From: Planctomycetales bacterium
GTDB lineage: Bacteria > Planctomycetota > Planctomycetia > Isosphaerales > Isosphaeraceae
Assembly (NCBI GenBank): GCA_027451885.1
Contig: DAIDHX010000221.1
Location: 1-47,867, forward strand
DNA: 47,867 bases
Direction: 5' to 3'
A program made the translations under genes and the position numbers. The notes under the pieces are model-generated. The model made no database searches, was not told the origin of the DNA, and saw only the letters and a list, made by a program, of their open reading frames with translations. Positions within the stretch are counted from its first letter, which is position 1. Each line of letters opens with the position of its first letter. Positions 16,570 to 25,472 of this stretch are shown piece after piece.

Positions 16570-16998
16570 ATGTCGCGTTTGAAGATTCGACCCGTTCTTT
16601 GCCTGTTCTTGGGATTGTTTCAAATCGCCGCGCCGGGGTCGGAGGTCGAGCCCGCGATTCACTGGACGAACGGCTGGCAAAAGGCCGTCGCGACCGCGAA
16701 GCGACTCGATCGCCCAATCCTGCTCTATTTCCAATCCGGGAGTTGCGGTTTTTGCCGCAAGCTCGAGCGCGTGACGCTGAGTGAGCCAGACGTTGTCGAT
16801 CAAGTGAACAGAGCGTTCGTGCCCGTCAAGATCGATGGAGAATCAAGCGCCGCACTCTGTGACAGATATCACGTGGAAGGCTATCCCGCCCTGGTGATGA
16901 TCTCCCCGCGTGGCGCGACTCTGGAACACCTGGAAGGATTCATCTCTCCCAGAGATTTGCTTCATCGCCTGGAGGCGTCTTTGCTGAAGAAACGCTGA
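16570..16998 (+). CDS. Exported thioredoxin-like protein with CGFC
   Basis: 142 residues. A signal peptide occupies about residues 1-23 (RLKIRPVLCLFLGLFQIAAPGS). The mature domain is a thioredoxin fold of the thioredoxin_7/DUF255-like type: DRPILLYFQSGSCGFCRKLE with the redox motif CGFC at 59-62, then FVPVKIDGES and the cis-Pro loop VEGYPALVMISPRG. CGFC is unusual next to CGPC (thioredoxin) or CGHC (PDI), and a Lys-Leu pair after it recalls proteins that act on exported disulfides. It probably works in the periplasmic space as a thiol-disulfide exchanger. The ATG at 16570 has GGAG 9 nt upstream. It is the last gene of the cassette. Confidence 0.85.
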   Translation: MSRLKIRPVLCLFLGLFQIAAPGSEVEPAIHWTNGWQKAVATAKRLDRPILLYFQSGSCGFCRKLERVTLSEPDVVDQVNRAFVPVKIDGESSAALCDRYHVEGYPALVMISPRGATLEHLEGFISPRDLLHRLEASLLKKR

Positions 16999-17161
16999 TG
17001 GCTTTTGGTGTCTCAAGTCTCGACTCGCAGGACCGCTGCGTCGATCCAGGGCTCTAACCCACCTTCGGCCTGTTGCGGCCACACTCCCGGGTTTTCGCTG
17101 TTTAACATTTATTGTATAGTTGAGGGTATTGAGATCGGGTGAGAGCCGGGAGACGCAGGGC

Positions 17162-19615
17162 ATGATGGCGAAGCGAGGGCCAGTGGTTGTGAGGGTACTG
17201 GCGCGCGGGTTCCTTGCGGCGATTTTCGCGGGTGTGTGCGCTGGGATTGGCGTGAAAGCGGCAGCGAGCGAGGTGGATGGCGACGTCGCGAAGCTGTTCA
17301 AGTTACGGTGTCTCAAGTGCCACGGTCCGATCAAGCCCAAAGGTAAGCTGAATCTGAGCAACGGGCGTTCGATTGCGCGCGGGGGCGCGAGTGGTCCGGT
17401 AGTGGTGCCTGGCGATCTTTCTGAGAGCGTGCTCTGGGAGCGGGTTGAGAGCGACGAGATGCCGCCCCAACCCGAAGAGCCGCTTTCGCGTGATGAGAAG
17501 GCGGCGCTCCGTCAGTGGATTGAGCGAGGCGCACGCGGGCTTGCCGGTGCTGCCACGGTTTTGCGCGACGGCCCGGGCGCGGATCACTGGGCGTTTCGCA
17601 GGCTTGAGCCTCCGGCACCGCCGCGTGTTCAATCAACGCGCCTGGGACGCACTCCCGTCGACCTGTTCGTGCTGCGGGCACTTGAGGATCGCGGGCTGAC
17701 GCTTGCTCCGGAGGCGGATCGCGCGACCCTCATCAGACGCATGAGCTTTGACCTGACCGGTCTGCCGCCGACGCCGGAAGAAGTCGAGGCGTTCGAGCGC
17801 GATTTCGCGCCCGATGCTGCTGAGCGATTGATCGAGCGACTGCTGGCATCACCGCGCTATGGTGAACGCACAGGAGGTCTTTGGCTCGATGCCTCGGGAT
17901 ACGCGGATTCGAATGGATACTTCAACGCGGATACCGATCGGCCCCTGGCGTATCGCTATCGCGATTACGTGATTCGTGCGTTTCAAGGTCACAGGCCGCT
18001 TAATCAGATCATTGTGGAGCAATTCGCCGGCGACGAGCTGACGTCGGAGCGTGGGCCGGGCGTGTCTCGCGAGGCGGTTGACAAGCTGGTTGCAACGCAC
18101 TTCCTGCGAAACGCGCAGGACGGCACTGGGGAAAGCGACGGCAATCCCGACGAGGTCCGTGCGGACAAGTACGCCGTGCTCGAGGGAACGATCCAGATCA
18201 TCGGTTCGTCGCTGCTGGGACTGACTCTCCAGTGCGCGAAGTGCCATGATCACAAGTTCGAGCCTGTGACCCAGCGGGAGTATTATCAGCTCCAGGCCAT
18301 GCTGTTCCCCGCGCTCAACGTCGAGCACTGGCAAAAGCCAAGGGAGCGTGAGGTGGTCGCCGGTCCGTGGTCGGAGCTCGGCCCCTGGCAGGCGCACGAG
18401 CGCGCGATCGACGCGCAGATCGCGGGTCTCAGGCGGCTCTTCGCGTCCGTAAAGGGGGATGCCAAGAAGCAAGGCGAGGAGGCCATTGCGCCTCTGATCA
18501 AGCAACTTGAGGAACAGCGTTGGCCGAACCCAGCGCGGATCGCCTGGATCGGAAGTGAGCACGCCCAACCCGAACGGGCGCCGATCCTCTTACGCGGCAA
18601 TCCCAGCACGCCAGGTGAAAGGGTCGGTCCGGGCGTTCTCGCATTCCTGACCGATGCCGATAACCAGTATCAGCCTGCACAGCCGGTCTCGGGTGCAGGA
18701 ACCTCGGGACGCAGGCTAGCCTTCGCGCGCTGGTTGACCAGGTCTCGATCACGCCCGGCCGCGCTCCTGGCGCGCGTACTCGCCAACCGAATCTGGCAGC
18801 AGCATTTCGGTGTGGGACTCGTCGAGACTTCAGAAAACCTGGGCTATACAGGTTCGCCCCCGAGCCATCCGGAGCTGCTTGAGTTTCTGGCCGCCGAGCT
18901 GATGCGATCTGACTGGGATCCGCGGGTGCTGCACCGGCTGATCATGACTTCCTCGGTCTATCGCCAATCGAGCGCGGCCGGGACCAGGGGCGCGCGTGTC
19001 GATCCGGATAACCGCCTGCTCTGGCACAGCCCGCTCAGGCGGCTCGATGCGGAGTCGATTCGCGACGCAATGCTCGCGATCTCGGGCGAGCTCGATACCC
19101 GCGTGGGAGGTCCATTTGTGCGCACCAGCCGGGTTGGGTCGGGCGAGGTGCTGGTTGAGGAATCGAACCCGGGCGCACACAGACGCTCAATCTATCTCCA
19201 GCATCGCCGCACGCAGACGATGAGTCTGTTGGAAACGTTCGATACGCCGTCGATCGTTACGACCTGCACAAGGCGGTTGCCGTCCACGATCCCTACACAG
19301 TCGTTGTGTTTGCTCAATTCGAGCTTTGTAGTCGATCGCGCAGCGAGCTTTGCCGAGCGGTTGGAACGAGAGACCGCGCGGGGCGAACCAGGCCAGGGAA
19401 CGACGCAATCCGCCGCGGATGCGTTTCTGGCACGGGCGTTTCGGCTCGCACTTGGCCGCGCGCCGGGCGAGCAGGAGCTCGAGGCTTCACGGCGATTTCT
19501 TGTGAGTCAGCCAGCGCACTATGCAGCGCTTGGCGTAAAGCAAGCGGAGCGCAAGGCCCGCGCGGATTTTTGCCAGTTGCTGCTTTCGAGCAACGCGTTC
19601 CTTTACATGGAATGA
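17162..19615 (+). CDS. PSCyt1/DUF1549/DUF1553 planctomycete cytochrome protein
   Basis: 817 residues. A signal peptide (residues 1-35) is followed by a Planctomycete-type cytochrome c domain with a haem-binding CLKCH at 50-54 and the Met-containing DEMPP loop. DUF1549 (about 150-360) contains LTGLPPTPEEVEAF, GLWLDASGYADS and a second CxxCH, CAKCH in LQCAKCHDHKFEPV. DUF1553 (about 530-790) contains RVLANRIWQQHFG, LGYTGSPPSHPELL and ETFDTPS. The family is abundant in Planctomycetes and is almost always paired with a DUF1501 protein, as here (6 nt downstream); a role in outer breakdown of polysaccharides or sulfated compounds is suspected, not proven. An AT-rich patch with TATAGT at 17115-17120 lies upstream. 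The next ATG, at 17165, is equally possible. Confidence 0.92.
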   Translation: MMAKRGPVVVRVLARGFLAAIFAGVCAGIGVKAAASEVDGDVAKLFKLRCLKCHGPIKPKGKLNLSNGRSIARGGASGPVVVPGDLSESVLWERVESDEMPPQPEEPLSRDEKAALRQWIERGARGLAGAATVLRDGPGADHWAFRRLEPPAPPRVQSTRLGRTPVDLFVLRALEDRGLTLAPEADRATLIRRMSFDLTGLPPTPEEVEAFERDFAPDAAERLIERLLASPRYGERTGGLWLDASGYADSNGYFNADTDRPLAYRYRDYVIRAFQGHRPLNQIIVEQFAGDELTSERGPGVSREAVDKLVATHFLRNAQDGTGESDGNPDEVRADKYAVLEGTIQIIGSSLLGLTLQCAKCHDHKFEPVTQREYYQLQAMLFPALNVEHWQKPREREVVAGPWSELGPWQAHERAIDAQIAGLRRLFASVKGDAKKQGEEAIAPLIKQLEEQRWPNPARIAWIGSEHAQPERAPILLRGNPSTPGERVGPGVLAFLTDADNQYQPAQPVSGAGTSGRRLAFARWLTRSRSRPAALLARVLANRIWQQHFGVGLVETSENLGYTGSPPSHPELLEFLAAELMRSDWDPRVLHRLIMTSSVYRQSSAAGTRGARVDPDNRLLWHSPLRRLDAESIRDAMLAISGELDTRVGGPFVRTSRVGSGEVLVEESNPGAHRRSIYLQHRRTQTMSLLETFDTPSIVTTCTRRLPSTIPTQSLCLLNSSFVVDRAASFAERLERETARGEPGQGTTQSAADAFLARAFRLALGRAPGEQELEASRRFLVSQPAHYAALGVKQAERKARADFCQLLLSSNAFLYME

Positions 19616-19621
19616 GCGCTC

Positions 19622-21055
19622 ATGGAATCACGACGTTATCCTGGCGGTCTTGCCCTTCATGAAGGCTTCGCGCTCAATCGCCGCGCTTTCCTGGGCCGGT
19701 ACGCCGGCGGGTTGGGCGCGCTTGCGCTTGCCAGTTTGCTCGAGGAGCAATCCCGGGCAGGGGCTGCGCTCGGAGAAGCAGTCACGCGCCCCAAACCGCG
19801 TGCCCGCGCGGTCATCAGCTTGTTCCAGCACGGCGGGCCGAGCCAGGTCGACCTGTTCGATCCCAAGCGCGAACTCAGCAAACATCATGGCAAGCCCTAT
19901 CCTGGTCAACTGGAGATTCACTTCAACAATCGCGCGGGTAACTTGCTGGCGTCGCCGTTCCGGTTCCGGCCGGCGGGGCAATCCGGCATCGTGCTGAGCG
20001 AGCTGCTGCCGCATCTGGCGGGGATCGTCGATGACGTGACCCTCATCCGCTCGATGTCGACGGAGTCGGTCGACCACGAGACAGCGCTCCGGTTGATTCA
20101 CACGGGCAAGATCCTCGCGGGTCGGCCGGTGCTGGGCTCCTGGGTGGTATACGGCCTCGGCACGGAGAACCGCAATCTGCCGGCCTATGTAGTGCTATCC
20201 GGCCCTGGAGGGCTGCCGGTCGACGGCACTCGCAACTGGTCGAGCGGCTGGCTGCCCGCGGTTCTTCAGGGAACGCCGTTTCGATCAGGCGCTGAGCCTG
20301 TGCTGAACCTGCATACCGCGCGTGGCGTGACGGCGGAAGCGCGCAGGGCGCAGCTTGGGTTTCTCGAGGAGCTCAATCGGATTCATCTGGGCCGCCACGC
20401 GGGCAATGGCGAGCTCGAAGCCCGCATCGCGAATTTCGAGGTGGCTGCGGCCATGCAAAGCGCAGTTCCCGAGGCGCTCGACCTTTCGAGTGAAACCCCC
20501 GCCACGCGCAGAATGTACGGTCTTGATGATCCGGTCACGCATGAGTACGCAGCGCGGTGCCTGATGGCCCGGAGGCTCGTGGAGCGTGGTGTTCGGTTTG
20601 TGCAGCTATTCCACGGCGGCCAGCCCTGGGATACCCACAACGAGAACGCGAAGTCGCTTCGCTCTCTCTGTGCGAAGACCGATCAACCCAGCGCAGCGCT
20701 TGTGCGAGATCTCAAGGAACGCGGTTTACTTGAAGAGACCATTGTGATCTGGACCGGCGAGTTCGGCCGGCTGCCGGTCTCGGAAGGGAAGGACGGGCGG
20801 GATCATAATCGCCACGCTTTTTCGCTTTGGCTGGCTGGCGGCGGGTTCAAGGCGGGTTACGCCCATGGCGCAACCGACGACTTCGGCTACAAGGCCGTCG
20901 ACAAGATCGTGACCGTGCACGACCTCCACGCCACCCTGCTCCACGCGCTCGGGCTTGATCACAGGAAGCTCAACTTCCCGCACGAAGGGCGCATGGACAG
21001 TCTTACGGACGCTGAGGTCACGAAGGCGAAGATTGTGCCCGATCTTCTGACCTGA
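19622..21055 (+). CDS. DUF1501 protein with Tat signal
   Basis: 477 residues. The N-terminus NRRAFLGRYAGGLGALALAS is a twin-arginine signal, so the protein is exported folded. The body is DUF1501, a family related to the alkaline phosphatase/sulfatase fold: ISLFQHGGPSQVDLFDPK near residue 65 with the first metal-ligand-like residues, DDVTLIRSMSTE, FVQLFHGGQPWDTHNEN, IWTGEFGRLPVSEG, GRDHNRHAFSLWLAGGG and HDLHATLLHALG. The His/Asp pattern fits a metal centre. The enzyme activity of the family is not established. It is encoded 6 nt after the PSCyt1/DUF1549/DUF1553 gene, the usual planctomycete arrangement, and converges with DUF1810. Confidence 0.92.
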   Translation: MESRRYPGGLALHEGFALNRRAFLGRYAGGLGALALASLLEEQSRAGAALGEAVTRPKPRARAVISLFQHGGPSQVDLFDPKRELSKHHGKPYPGQLEIHFNNRAGNLLASPFRFRPAGQSGIVLSELLPHLAGIVDDVTLIRSMSTESVDHETALRLIHTGKILAGRPVLGSWVVYGLGTENRNLPAYVVLSGPGGLPVDGTRNWSSGWLPAVLQGTPFRSGAEPVLNLHTARGVTAEARRAQLGFLEELNRIHLGRHAGNGELEARIANFEVAAAMQSAVPEALDLSSETPATRRMYGLDDPVTHEYAARCLMARRLVERGVRFVQLFHGGQPWDTHNENAKSLRSLCAKTDQPSAALVRDLKERGLLEETIVIWTGEFGRLPVSEGKDGRDHNRHAFSLWLAGGGFKAGYAHGATDDFGYKAVDKIVTVHDLHATLLHALGLDHRKLNFPHEGRMDSLTDAEVTKAKIVPDLLT

Positions 21056-21073
21056 TGGCCGGCGGCGATCGGG

Positions 21074-21541
21074 TCACGCGGGTTCTGGGGCGGTCCCGAG
21101 CCTGCGCAGTGTTTCCTGGTCGCGCTCGCCCTGGAAAAACCTGTCGAGCAGCCGGGCGAACGCCGATCCTGGAGGCGAAACGGCCTCGAACAGAGTCGCG
21201 CTCGAACGCAGCTTGAGATCGTCGGGATAGCCGAAGATCTGGCTCGCGGATCGGTCAGGGACGGCAAGTACGGCCTCCGCGCATTCGCGCAGGCGAGGTC
21301 CGAGCACGGGATGCGCGAGGTAGGCGGCTGCCTCCGCCCGAGACTGGATCGCATAACGCTCGGCCGTGGGGCTATGGCCCAGGCCCGCGACCTGCGGAAA
21401 CACATACCACATCCAGTGCGACTCCTTGCGCCCACGCTTGAGCTCGGCGAGCGCGCGGTCGAAAGAAGTGCGCTGGGCCGCGAGAAATCGGGCCAGATCG
21501 TGAGGGTCGTGGGTGGGAGCAGATTCGCCAGGCTGGCTCAT
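21074..21541 (-). CDS. DUF1810 family protein
   Basis: 155 residues, full length for DUF1810. Family marks are DLARFLAAQRTSFDRALAEL, the conserved KESHWMWYVFPQVAGLG (HWMWYVFPQ is diagnostic), ERYAIQSRAEAAAYLAHPVLG and IFGYPDDLKLRSSATLF. The function of the family is unknown; it is a soluble helical protein. The ATG at 21541 is supported by GGGAGGG eight nt upstream, so the longer open frame to 21679 is not used. It lies 35 nt after the DUF4159 gene on the same strand and may be co-transcribed with it. Confidence 0.9.
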   Translation of the reverse strand: MSQPGESAPTHDPHDLARFLAAQRTSFDRALAELKRGRKESHWMWYVFPQVAGLGHSPTAERYAIQSRAEAAAYLAHPVLGPRLRECAEAVLAVPDRSASQIFGYPDDLKLRSSATLFEAVSPPGSAFARLLDRFFQGERDQETLRRLGTAPEPA

Positions 21542-21576
21542 GATGTACCCTCCCCTCGCCCTGGCCGGGTCGAGCC

Positions 21577-23874
21577 TCACGGCAAGGTCGAATAGATCAC
21601 CACATTGGCCGCGATTCGGGTCGCGCTCGTGTGGGTATACCCCTTGCAGTCGATGCCGGAATGACGCTCGAGTGCGCATCCGATATCGAGCTTTGAATAA
21701 ATAATCGCCCAGTGATCGTTGATCTTGATGCCCTCAAGCTGGGGAAAATCCTGGCCTCCGCCGGCCGCGGGAGTGTACTGGCAGTCGGAAAGATCGAAGG
21801 CGATCTTGGTGGAATAGAGCGGATCGTTGCGTGGAATTGGCGTGAGCGGCTTGCCGGGCAGAAGCTCCTTGACGAACTTTCGGAAGGCAGTATCGAAGGC
21901 GAAGCTGCCGCAAGCTGCGTCTGCGAAGAGGGTGCCGCCGCCTGGCTCCAGGTGGCGCCTGAGCGCTTCGATGTCTTCCTGATCAAAGGCCATGGCCGAC
22001 CGCCCATGGAGGTAAACGAGGGGGTAATAGATCAGTCCCTGATCCCTGGCGGCGAGGTCTTTCTGGTTGATCACGACGTCGAAGTTGAGCGGGGGCCGGC
22101 GGAGGGTTTCCATCAGATTTGCAACCGCGCGGGGGGCGATGTTCCAGTCGCCTGCGTACTTGAGCTTGGCGACTCGCAATGCACCTCGCCGGGGTGCATC
22201 AAGCTGGGGCGAGACCGTGGCGCGGACGGCGAGTTTGTCGGCCGGACGTTCTCGCCCTGTTGCGTAATCGACGATGTTTCGACCCACGTGCATGCCGCGA
22301 ATGACCGCGGGATTTCTGGGATCGCGTTCGGCCTGGTTCCAGTAGCAAGAAAGGTCCTGCGCGGAGTAGATCACGATCGTGCGGCAGCCGTGCTCGACCC
22401 CGTAGAGCGGGTTCCAGTTGGGATCGAGGTTGTAACGCGCCCGGTAGACCGGGTGTTCAGGAGGCAGGAGCTTGAGCTGGTATTCCTCTTCGGGCAGGAT
22501 TTCCTTGATCAGCCTGCGGAATCCTGCGTCGAATCGCGAATCGCCGCAGCAGGCGTCCGCCATGAGAAAGCCCCCCTGTTCCAGATAGCCGCGCAGAGTC
22601 TTGCGCGCGGCGGGGGAAAGCTCGGGCGCTTCGTGGCCGTTCATGAAGGCGATGGGGGCCTGGAGCATGTCCTCGACCGAGGCGTACGCCGGATTCACGA
22701 TTTGCCAGGTGAGAAGCGTTTTCCAGTCGCGGCTGGTCTCGTTTGTGAGCTCACGGACGTCGTCGGGGTCGTTGTTCCAGTCGGTGATTGGCTCGCGGAA
22801 GAGCTTGTTGATGATGACCGGCGAGCGTCCCTTGGCCAGGAACAGGAGTGCGAAGCTGGTGGCGACAAGCTCATTTTCGCTTCCGCCGCCGCGCCAGAAT
22901 CCGGAGAGCCGGTTCTGCGATTGCACAAGCTCCTCAGCGCCCAGCCTGTACCAGTCGTTGCGGCCGAAGTACCGCACGCCCGCGAGCCGGCCTGCGCGCT
23001 CGAGTGCGTACAGGTAATAGTAGCGCCATTGCTGGCCGTTGCCGAAGTTCTGCTGGACCGAGAAATGATTGGCCAGCCAGGCCACTCCGCGCGCGAGGTT
23101 GATGTTGAATCCCCCTTTGCCGCAGTCGCGGATCGCCTCTCCCTGGAGGAATTCTTGCCCCATGTACCTTCGAACGCCCGTGATCACCAGGCTTGAGACC
23201 CCAGCGCAGGTCATGCTGCCGGTGGGATTCGAGCGCCCGATCGTGTAGCCCCAGCCGCCGTCTCGCGTCTGGAACCGCTCGAAATAGGCACGCGAAAGCG
23301 CCCAGACGTCGGGATTGACCGGCACGCCGGCCTCATGGGCCGCACTTAAGCCCAGAAGCGCGTACTGGGTGTTGGAATTATCCCCTGCCTGGTTCTTCTG
23401 GTCAGAGTAAGTCCACGCTCCTGGCCAGGGCACGCGGTCGTTGGGTGTGATCTGTGCCTGTTCAAGCCAGTTCACATTGGCCACGATCCGCACCCGGTCG
23501 CGCTCGGGATCGGCCAGAGCGTAAACCATCGTCTGGAGCGCGATCGCATAGGTCGACCGCAGCTCATCCGGTGTATGTTTACGCAGGTAGTCAAGCGCAC
23601 GCGCAACCTCCGGAGCATCCGCTTTCTCACCGGCGGTCAGCAGCGCGAGCGTCACGAGCGCTGTGGTCCCGACGCCCGTGCGCATCTCGACTTCAGCCCA
23701 GGAGCCGTCGCCCTTGTTCTGGCGCCCCTTCAGAAATCGGATGCCGTCGCGGATCGCGAGCTCGACCTGCTCGCTTGTGACGCCGCCCTGCGTCTCCGGT
23801 ACGAGGAATAAAACGAGCGGCACGGCAAGCGCCGTCACAATTCCCAACGTGATGGCTCGCGTGAATCGAACCAT
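21577..23874 (-). CDS. Squalene-cyclase-like protein with two DUF4159 domains
   Basis: 765 residues. An N-terminal signal anchor (about 5-25, TLGIVTALAVPLVLFLVPET) is followed by an alpha/alpha toroid resembling prenyltransferase/squalene oxidase repeats, with repeats such as GTTALVTLALLTAG and FQTRDGGWGY up to about residue 380. Two DUF4159 domains follow, the first near 400-550 (GGFLMADACCGDSRFD) and the second near 620-765 (GGTLFADAACGSFAFD). DUF4159 resembles a glutamine-amidotransferase-like fold and is common in Planctomycetes; no catalytic activity is known. The protein is predicted to be extracytoplasmic. The start at 23874 has GAGG upstream. It lies 135 nt after the phosphodiesterase-like gene on the same strand. 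Confidence 0.85.
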   Translation of the reverse strand: MVRFTRAITLGIVTALAVPLVLFLVPETQGGVTSEQVELAIRDGIRFLKGRQNKGDGSWAEVEMRTGVGTTALVTLALLTAGEKADAPEVARALDYLRKHTPDELRSTYAIALQTMVYALADPERDRVRIVANVNWLEQAQITPNDRVPWPGAWTYSDQKNQAGDNSNTQYALLGLSAAHEAGVPVNPDVWALSRAYFERFQTRDGGWGYTIGRSNPTGSMTCAGVSSLVITGVRRYMGQEFLQGEAIRDCGKGGFNINLARGVAWLANHFSVQQNFGNGQQWRYYYLYALERAGRLAGVRYFGRNDWYRLGAEELVQSQNRLSGFWRGGGSENELVATSFALLFLAKGRSPVIINKLFREPITDWNNDPDDVRELTNETSRDWKTLLTWQIVNPAYASVEDMLQAPIAFMNGHEAPELSPAARKTLRGYLEQGGFLMADACCGDSRFDAGFRRLIKEILPEEEYQLKLLPPEHPVYRARYNLDPNWNPLYGVEHGCRTIVIYSAQDLSCYWNQAERDPRNPAVIRGMHVGRNIVDYATGRERPADKLAVRATVSPQLDAPRRGALRVAKLKYAGDWNIAPRAVANLMETLRRPPLNFDVVINQKDLAARDQGLIYYPLVYLHGRSAMAFDQEDIEALRRHLEPGGGTLFADAACGSFAFDTAFRKFVKELLPGKPLTPIPRNDPLYSTKIAFDLSDCQYTPAAGGGQDFPQLEGIKINDHWAIIYSKLDIGCALERHSGIDCKGYTHTSATRIAANVVIYSTLP

Positions 23875-24009
23875 GAGCCACGCCTCGGCACCGCCAGAAT
23901 ACCCCAACCGATCGTTGATTGTGGCCTCGACCACGATGGTTCGACAAGGCGCAAGCTTTGCAGAGACGACTTCCGAACGCCGGCGCACACATTCTTGGAC
24001 GACCTGCGA

Positions 24010-25443
24010 TTACTCAGGAAAGAGCGCCCGGAGCACGTGCTCGTGAACGCTCGTCATCGCCAGGGTTGCGGAACCATCGGGTGCTGGGCCGTCGCCGATC
24101 AGGATCGGACGGTCGAGATCGGTCGCGGCTGGCAGGCCGTGACTGCCACGCACGAGCGCGGGATCGAGCGGAATCACGTCGAACAGGGTGCGAAAGCCAA
24201 GCTTCTTCTGGATCAGCCTGCGGATCACGCGGCCGGTGGGCCAGAATAGCCGCGGGTCCACCAAAAGCTCGCAGGGATCGAAGCCGGGCTTGCGATGAAT
24301 GTCCACTGTACGAGCGAAGTCGGGCGCTCGGGACTCGTCGAGCCAGTAAGGATAGGCGAACCATGCACTCGGTTTGCAGAGAGCGATGAGCTCGCCCGAG
24401 CGAGGATGCTCCAGGCCGATTTCCTTGCGCTCTTCGCCGCGGTAGACCCGAGCAACCCCAGGAATCTGGGCGATCGTCTCGTACGCCAGCTCGAGCGCGT
24501 GTTCATCCCCTGGACGGGTGTAAATATGGGCAAGTTGGTGGTCGCAGACGGCGAAGGCGCGGCTCTCGAAGATGTCGAGCGTTTCGCCGAAGGGACCGTC
24601 GCGGGCAGTGAGCAGTCCCGCGTTGCGCAGCGCCCGGTTGATCAGAATCGGTTCGGAGACGTCGCAATGGCCGTATTCGCTCACGAACCAAACCCGGGCG
24701 CCGAGCTTTTTGGCGGAATCGAGAATGGGCTCGCAGGCGGCATCAAGCTCGCGCACAAGCCTGGGCATGTTGCAGCCAGATGGCCCCATGCGCTGGGGCT
24801 CGTAATCAAGATGCGGCAAGTAAGCGAGTGTGAGATCCGGCCTCTCGCGCTCCACCACATGAGCCGTCGCCTGTGCGATCCAGCGCGTGCTGGGCAAGCC
24901 GGCACGCGGACCCCAGAACGACGGGAATGGGAACGGGCCGAGTGTGGATTCCAGGTCGGAGCAGAGCCCATCCGGCCGCCCCGTGATGCCAAAGGCCTTG
25001 TTTCCGTCCGCGCCGTAGTAGGGCTTGGGCGTGACGCTGTACGCCACGTCCGCACCCTGGTTGAACCACCAGAAGAGCTTGGCTGCCCGGAACAACCGGC
25101 CCCGCGCCGCGGCCATGTGCCGCGCGGTCGTGTAAAACGGCTGCCGGCCGAGTAGAGAATTGGACTGCTGCCAGAATCGAACCTCGCCGGTTTCTCGAAA
25201 CAGCCAGCCGTTGGCCACGATGCCGTGCTCCTCGGGCGACGCGCCTGTGAGCAGCGTGGCCTGCGCGGAGCACGTGACCGCGGGTAAAACCTCGACGAGC
25301 GAGCGAGACCATCCCGCGGCCGCCAGGGCCTTGAGCCGAGGCGCATGCTCGAGCGTACGAGGCGTGAGCCCCACCGCCAGCACGAGGATCAGCGGTTGCG
25401 ATTCCACGCGGCTTCGAGATTCCTCTTGAACAGGAGACCACAC
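24010..25443 (-). CDS. Alkaline phosphatase superfamily, phosphodiesterase-like
   Basis: 477 residues, type I phosphodiesterase/nucleotide pyrophosphatase family. The nucleophile is probably Thr57 in LPAVTCSAQATLLTG. Other family segments are EEHGIVANGW, YLPHLDYEPQRMG and FVSEYGHCDVSEP. Two metal-ligand positions differ from the classic pattern: the first strand reads LVLAVGLTP where DGLRP is usual, and SEYGHC stands where SDHGM is usual. No signal peptide is seen, so it is probably cytoplasmic. The start is a GTG at 25443; another GTG at 25407 (residue 13) has AGAGGA upstream at wide spacing and cannot be excluded. It follows ccsA by 29 nt on the same strand, suggesting one transcript. Confidence 0.82.
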   Translation of the reverse strand: MWSPVQEESRSRVESQPLILVLAVGLTPRTLEHAPRLKALAAAGWSRSLVEVLPAVTCSAQATLLTGASPEEHGIVANGWLFRETGEVRFWQQSNSLLGRQPFYTTARHMAAARGRLFRAAKLFWWFNQGADVAYSVTPKPYYGADGNKAFGITGRPDGLCSDLESTLGPFPFPSFWGPRAGLPSTRWIAQATAHVVERERPDLTLAYLPHLDYEPQRMGPSGCNMPRLVRELDAACEPILDSAKKLGARVWFVSEYGHCDVSEPILINRALRNAGLLTARDGPFGETLDIFESRAFAVCDHQLAHIYTRPGDEHALELAYETIAQIPGVARVYRGEERKEIGLEHPRSGELIALCKPSAWFAYPYWLDESRAPDFARTVDIHRKPGFDPCELLVDPRLFWPTGRVIRRLIQKKLGFRTLFDVIPLDPALVRGSHGLPAATDLDRPILIGDGPAPDGSATLAMTSVHEHVLRALFPE

Positions 25444-25472
25444 GCCCTGTCGCGGGCGTGCGTCTTCACATT

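Noticed and set aside
17115-17120. TATAGT as the promoter of the PSCyt1/DUF1549 gene
   Set aside because: The AT-rich setting is suggestive, but no acceptable -35 hexamer lies 15-19 nt upstream.
21712-23196. 494-codon plus-strand frame
   Set aside because: Antisense to the DUF4159 gene, which has clear domains and a ribosome binding site.
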